64,000 nucleotides of DNA from Tetradesmus obliquus (taxonomy: Eukaryota > Chlorophyta > Chlorophyceae > Sphaeropleales > Scenedesmaceae). The stretch covers positions 6,482,501 to 6,546,500 of the forward strand of contig CP126192.1 in assembly GCA_030272155.1 (NCBI GenBank), read 5' to 3'. A model generated the notes under the pieces. The model worked only from the letters and a program-made list of their open reading frames with translations. It was not told the DNA's origin and did not search any database. Shown piece by piece: positions 58,809-64,000 of this stretch (the first letter of the stretch is position 1; every line of letters starts with the position of its first letter). The translations under genes were made by a program, and so were the position numbers.

Positions 58809-61800
58809 TCAGAACTCAGGCGACCAGCTGTACAGCACCAGGGCCCGCTCACTCATCACCCCAAGCAGCGTCGCACCTAAGCTATGCGACACCCCACCAG
58901 CCACTTGCAGGACATGAGAAGGCATCTGCAGAAAAGCACTCCTCGGCAGCAGCGCTGCCCCGCTGCTGCAGCCCCACAACCTTGGACACAAGCTCTGCTC
59001 GTCTGCTGATGCAAATAATAAAGACTCTTCCTGCAAGCCTGGCAGCTGCGGCAGGAAGCAGCCATGAGTCATGGCAGTGCTGCTGCTGTGGCCACCTAGC
59101 AGCAGTGCCTCCTGCAGCAGCTGCTGCCGGCCAGCTTGCACAGCAGCAGCAATGCCAACATCACCCACTGCTGCTGCTGCTGCTGCAGGTTGCATGTCAG
59201 CCTGAGACACCTGCATTGCCTCTGCAGGGCCACTTGCTGCCTGCTGCGGCAGGCCTGCTGCTGCTGCTGCTGTCGCTGCCTCCAACACACCCAGTTTCCC
59301 AAGCACGTGCACAGGCGCCCCTCTACTGCCGCCAGCAACACCTGCTATGTTGTAGCTCAGGGGTGATCTGAAGGATGCTGCCAGGCTGCTGCCATCTGCT
59401 GCCAGGGCCACTCCTTCACAAGTGCCTCCGTGCCAGCTGCTGGGCAGCAGCTCGCCGAAGCAGCTGCCAGGGCAATCCCTGCCCCAGCTGAACACGCCGC
59501 CTGTGCCAGCAATTGTTCAGTGCATGCCACACGCAGTGCAGACAGAACAGGAGAGCATGCAGAGTGAGGGACTGGAAAAAGATGCAATAGATTTTGGATG
59601 AGTGGCTGAGTTGCAAACAAGAATGCACCTCACCCACCAGGCAGACAGATGGATGTCGCACACCTGTCTGGTCCATTAACACCATCGAATTCATGCAAGC
59701 ATCTTGCGCGCGCATGCCACGCCCGGAGAAAAGAATGAGCGGGCCGCCAGCAACAACACAGGCAGCAGCAGGCCTGCTGCTCACCTGCACACGCCACAAT
59801 CGCCTCAGGCCTGGCACCCTGCCACTTGCTGCCCGCGCCGCCGCCCTGCTGCGCCTGCAGCAAGGCATCCAGCTGCCAGCTGTGCAGCACAATCAAGCTA
59901 TGCAGCGGCTGCTGCGGCCTGGCCCCATCTGCGCTGCTGCTACTGCTGCCGCTGCTGATGTACAGCAGCATCTCGGTGCCGCTTCTGCGCAGGTCTGCTA
60001 CAGCCAGCCGGCCTTTGTCGAGGCCCATCAGCAGCTGGTGCTCGTGCTGCAGGCTCCAGGCCACGCTCCACACAGGGCCAGGCACAGGCACACTGCAGGC
60101 AGGCAGCAAGGAGGCATGGAGGCAGCAGGCACTCAGCTTGAGCGCATCAATGTGCAGTGCTCTTAAAAGGGAAGCAAATGGCCACGCTCCACACAGGGCC
60201 CGGGCACAGGCACACTATAGGCAGGCAGCAAGGAGGCACGGAGGCAGCAGGCACTCAGCTCTAGCACTGACGTGCAGCACAGTTTGCAGGGAGTCAGCTG
60301 ACCACACTCCACACAGGGCCAGGCACAGGAACACTGCAGGCAGGCAGCAAGCAGGCAACAGGCACTCAACGTGAGCACACTTGTGTGCAGCACGGTGTGG
60401 GCTCCGTGCCGCGCTTCACACAGGGCCAGGCACAGGCACACTATAGGCAGGCAAGCAGGCAGGCAGGTAGGCAGGCACTCAACGCGAGCACACTTATGTG
60501 CAGCAAAGTGTGGGCTCCAGGCCACACTCTACACTGGGCCGGGCACAGGCACACTGTAGGCAGGCGAGAAAGGGGGTGGCAAGCAGGCAGGCACTCGGCT
60601 TGAGCGCATCAATGTGCAGCACAGTTTGCAGGGAGGCAGCTGACCACGCTCCACACTGGGCCAGGCACAGGCACACTGTAGGCAGGCAGGCAGGTAGGCA
60701 GGCACTCAACGTGAGCACACTCATGTGCAGCATGGTGTGGGCTCCAGGCCACACTCCACACAGGGCCAGGCACAGGCACACTGCAGCAGGCAGGTGGGAA
60801 GGCGGGCACACAGGCAGGGAGGTCATGATGAAGCAGGCAAGCAGGCAAGCCGGCAAGCAGGGGGGGGGGGGGGGGCAGCAGGTACACCACATGCTGTCTG
60901 AACAAGTATGCAGCGCTGTCGTCAATGTCCAGCATTCCATGAATGTCCTTTGCTGCAGCCTTGCTGATGTCGCCTGCTGATGTTGCGCTGCTGACACCAC
61001 ACCAGATTACGCACCTCTGCACCGCGTTATTTGTGGCCATGCTGACCAGCTGCAGCCTTCCCCGCTCAGTAGCCACGGCCATGAGCTGGCTGCCGTAGCT
61101 GCTGCCCAGGCCCGCCTCCTGCTGCTGCTGCTGCCGCCGCATCAACTCTGCGCATGCCCCTCAATAATTCACTATCCCCTATCAGCAACTGCAATCGACT
61201 ACCTTCGTGGCCTGCGGCATCAGCATGCCTGCTGCTCCTTGCATTCTAATCCACCCACCTCTGCACCGTATTGTTGCTGGCCATGCTGACCAGCTGCAGC
61301 CCTGCCTTCTCGGTAGCAGCAGCCAGCAGCTGGCCGTTGTAGCTGCTGCCCAGGCCCGCCTCCTGCTGCTGCTGCACCAACCCCACATCCGTGCACGCCC
61401 TGATTACTATCTCCTACCAGCAACCGCAATTAGCTACCATTACAGCCTGCTGCATCAGCATGCCTGCTACCGATCGCATTCTACTCCACCCACCTCTGCA
61501 CCGTATTGTTGCTGGCCATGCTGACCAGCTGCAGCCCAGCCCTCTCAGTAGCGACAGCCATGAGCTGGCTGCCGTAGCTGCTGCCCAGGCCCGCCTCCTG
61601 CTGCGAGGCCAGGCCGCGCACGGTGCCTGCTGCTGCCGGCAGCTGGATGTAGGATGGGCTGGCTGGGCACACCAGGCTGACCTGCGGGCAAGGCAGGCAG
61701 GCAGAACTTTGGCGAAGTAAAAGCAGGCCGTGATGAGTGTGCGCTGAAGGAGAACAGCCAGCAAGCAAATTAACATGAAAGTGCACCAGTGCCGTGCCTG

Positions 61801-63703
61801 CAGGACTTCAAATAACGAGCATGTGCACGCCAGCACCGCAAAGCACTGTGTCGGCATCTGTGGTTGCTCGTGTTGGCATTACCATCAGCGCTCACCTTGC
61901 GCAGCTTGCTGCTGCCGCCGCCAGGCGCCATCTGGCGCTCCCCCACCAGCAGCAAAGCTCCTGGTACATCCAGGTGAAAGCAGCGGCTGCCCTCCAGCTT
62001 GAACTGCTGCAGGTCCATGAAGCTCCCGGGAAGCGGCCGCTGCTGCCACCGCTGCTGCTGCTGCTGCTGCTGTGTGGCTGTAGCTGCTGCATCTGCAGCA
62101 GCGCCTGCAGCGCTGCGTGTGTATGGCAGCAGAGTGAGCCGGCATGCGCTGGCTGCACTACTGCTGCTGGCACCTGCACCTGCTGGCTCTGCTGCTGCGG
62201 GTGCCTGTGCTGCAGCTGCATCAAGCCGCTGCCGCTGCTGCTGGAAGCGCTGCTCAGCAGCAGCTGCAGCAGCTGCTGCGGCTGTTGCAGAGCCAGGTGC
62301 TGCTGCAGCCTCCCATGGCCGCTTCTGCCCTACAACTCGCTGCCCAGGTAACAGAGCTGCACCTGCTTGCTGCTGCTGCTGCTGCATGCTCCACGGCCGG
62401 CCTGGCCCAATGCCTGCTACTGGCAGCCCCTGCTGCCGCTGCTGCTGCTGCTGCCAATGCTGCTGAGGGTGGTGCGGTGGAGGTGGTGGCGGCGGAGGGT
62501 ATGGTTGGAAGGCCATGGCCTGCATGTGCGGCCGCTGCGGCTGATACTGCTGCCACGGCCTAGCTCCAGCAGCTGCTGAGTGAGGACCGGCAGCTGCTGG
62601 CTGCTGCTTGTTGGCTGCAAGCTGGCGCTGCATTTCCTGCAAGCAGCAGCATCAGCAGTTGCAGAAAGTGAGCCGCAAGCACCGTCTATTTAGGCTCATT
62701 CCTTGTCCCTGCTGCCTACAAGGCACAAGTACCCCTGGCAGCTGCCGTTCAGCAGCATGCGCCCTGCACTGCAGCAGTCAAACTGCTTGATCATCACACA
62801 ACTGCAAGTACTGCATGCCCCGGTTACGTGGCAACATGCTGCTCCCTGCACGCTGAAGGGATGGTGCAGTTGCTGCATGCTGCTGCATCCTAATTTAGCG
62901 CATGCACCTGCAGCTGTTCCTGTAAGCGTGCGGTGCGCTCCCTCTCCTGCTGCAGCTGCGCCTCCAGCTCTGCTGCACCCGGCCCTGCTGCCACGCCAGT
63001 GGGCAGGTTGTACAGCAGCGTGATGTCACGCGCCTTGGCCCTGCAGGAGGTGGCATGAATGCATGGCCTCAAGCAACCAGCTTTGCCATTCCGCTTTACA
63101 ACTGCCGGGGTGTCAGATGCCTTGCAATCCCCAGGCAGAAGAAGTGTCCCAGGACTCCTTTTAGAATCATGCACGGCAAGCATCGCGCTATTCTATGATG
63201 TCCTCAACTGTCAAAAGCATCTGCCACATATGCTTGGCCGTTCAACAATGAAGGCTGGCTGGGGTCGGCTGTTGCTGGGGTTGTGTGACCTGGCACGGCC
63301 AGCAGCAAGCCCATGCATGGAGCAGTTGCACCTGCTGCTGCTGCTGCTGCTGCAGCGCAGGGCTGCAAGCAGCAGGCTGGGCACAGCAGGCTGACGTACT
63401 TGCAGCCCCAGCTAGACCACTCACTTCTTGTTGCACTGCGGGCAGCGCGGCTTGTGCTGCAGCCACTGCCTGAGGCACTGGTTGCCAAAGATGTGGCCGC
63501 ACTTGAGCGCTGCTGGCCTGTGGCTGCCCTGCTCACACAGCAGGTCCAGGCAGATGGTGCAAGTGCTTCCGGCCTCGCCGTCCCCTCCTGCAGCTGGCTC
63601 TGCTGCTGTGTCTGAAGCGGCAATATCTGCGGCAGCTGCGTCTGTGTCTGCGGCTGCATCTGTTGGCGGCGGGGCTGCTGCTGCCGCTTCGGCGGCTGCA
63701 CTT
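58809..63703 (-). CDS. RFWD3: RFWD3-like RING/WD40 E3 ubiquitin ligase, 5' end unresolved
   Basis: Exons on minus: about 63700-63425, 63040-62908, 62636-61896, 61681-61494, 60092-59785 and 59500-58809, all in phase. The first exon ends in a RING (CTICLDLLCEQGSHRPAALK, CGHIFGNQCLRQWL, CPQCNKK). The next gives AKARDITLLYNLPTG and a coiled coil, as in animal RFWD3. Exon 3 is a Gln/Pro/Ala-rich linker of about 200 residues followed by FKLEGSRCFHLDVPGALLLV. WD40 strands follow: SQLMAVATERAGLQLVSMAS, VPVPGPVWSVAWSLQHEHQL, LMGLDKGRLAVADLR and, at the end, GVSHSLGATLLGVMSERAL before VLYSWSPEF. RFWD3 ubiquitinates RPA and helps fork repair and inter-strand crosslink repair in animals. The N-terminal exon start is not fixed; a possible upstream exon ends with GTGAGC at about 63989-63984, so the gene may run past the window. 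Introns hold multiple exon echoes. Confidence 0.87.
60178..60790 (-). repeat. Array of six echoes of the RFWD3 exon 5 start
   Basis: The acceptor edge and first about 35 coding bases of the exon at 60092 (plus-strand CCACACAGGGCCAGGCACAG then GCACACT) recur at about 60187, 60307, 60415, 60530, 60653 and 60757, counted from CCACA/TCACA, with spacings of about 105-125 bases. The copies keep a VPVPGPVWSVAW-like reading on minus. The intervening GCAGGCAGGCAAGCAGG DNA is a tetranucleotide-like repeat. Confidence 0.93.
60860..60877. repeat. G17-18 homopolymer
   Basis: An uninterrupted run of about 18 G on plus, next to GCAAGCAGGCAAGC repeats in an RFWD3 intron. It could form a G-quadruplex; its length may also be a sequencing estimate. 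Confidence 0.95.
61012..61375 (-). repeat. Two exon-like echoes of RFWD3 exon 4
   Basis: About 118 bases from the QEAGLGSSY codons to the donor recur at 61257-61375 and 61013-61132; the true copy is 61492-61610. Readings on minus are QLLAAATEKAGLQLVSMAS and QLMAVATERGRLQLVSMAT, both ending NN-VQR before GTG. Each has a CAG upstream that would allow phase 0 entry, and the exit phase equals that of the true exon. Confidence 0.95.
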
Positions 63704-64000
63704 GCAGGAAAGGCAGGAAGAGCAGGCAGAAAGTTGCACCCAGTTGCAAAGCAGGATGTGGGGCAACACTGTATGCATGATAGCCACTTGCTGCCTGCAG
63801 GCATCACACAACTGCTCACATGCAGGTCGAGTTCAGCTGCTGGCTGCCTTCGTCCATGCGCTGTTGCTGTCAGGTGGACGTGTCAGCGGCTGAGGCCCTA
63901 CCACATTATTCTCGATGACATGGCTATACACATACAAGCCAGCATCATCGCAGCAGGTGGTCGCTGCTGTTGTGGCTTATGTGCTCACCAAGTGGCTGTG
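63704..64000. other. Right edge, possible upstream RFWD3 exon
   Basis: On minus, CACAGCCACTTG followed by GTGAGCAC at the window end could be the 3' end of an upstream exon. The rest looks intronic. Nothing else is supported. Confidence 0.35.

Noticed and set aside
60178..60790. CRISPR-like or satellite array
   Set aside because: Each unit carries the acceptor edge of the neighbouring RFWD3 exon, so it is a local exon-edge expansion.
1..64000. tRNA genes, transposons, viral insertions
   Set aside because: I saw no T-arm/A-box pairs, no transposase or reverse transcriptase motifs, and no terminal repeats with target-site duplications.

Overview
The window is nuclear DNA from a eukaryote, most likely a chlorophyte green alga of the Chlorophyceae; this is inferred, not proven. 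The evidence is moderately GC-rich DNA, genes split into many short GT-AG exons, long CAG/GCN tracts coding for Gln and Ala runs, and a gene set with a plant-type ERF/AP2 factor, MRS2-type Mg transporter and Agenet protein. There are no operons, and I recognised no tRNA, rRNA, transposon or CRISPR array.

Layout, left to right: a tentative small coiled-coil gene (835-1757, -); a nucleolar G-patch protein (1981-5025, +); YAE1, an Fe-S assembly adaptor (5919-7605, -); a tandem-Tudor/Agenet protein with an AT-hook (9330-13874, +); a short NDUFB4-like complex I subunit (16350-17115, -); an MRS2/CorA Mg transporter (17835-22101, +); an F-box/LRR protein (23491-29531, -); a CUE-domain protein (30585-31742, -); an AP2/ERF factor (32307-36296, +); a gene-poor 4.3 kb; TRAPPC13 (40581-43326, -); WBP11 (44012-46320, -); a 2-Cys peroxiredoxin (47445-50352, -); a free Met-(R)-sulfoxide reductase (51016-52724, +); an ankyrin/U-box E3 ligase (55000-58161, -); and RFWD3, RING plus WD40 (58809 to about 63700, -, 5' end not resolved). 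For most genes I fixed exon joints by requiring canonical splice sites, matching phase and family similarity; doubtful joints are named in the entries.

Most genes are housekeeping: ribosome and Fe-S biogenesis, mRNA splicing, vesicle tethering, respiration, ion transport, ubiquitin ligation. Two redox-defence genes, the peroxiredoxin and the Met-sulfoxide reductase, sit head to head over about 660 bases and may share a promoter.

The most unusual signal is not one gene. In at least seven genes the DNA at an exon edge (splice site plus 20-120 bases of coding sequence) is repeated once to seven times next to the real exon, on the intron or downstream side. MRS2, F-box/LRR and RFWD3 carry such 'exon echoes' at nearly every exon, some as arrays with 105-170 base spacing. 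Several echoes keep their splice site and the encoded peptide with conservative changes. In RFWD3 two echoes are phase-compatible alternative exons. A second notable element is a threefold 70-base hairpin repeat upstream of the F-box gene in which one stem pair changes on both sides.
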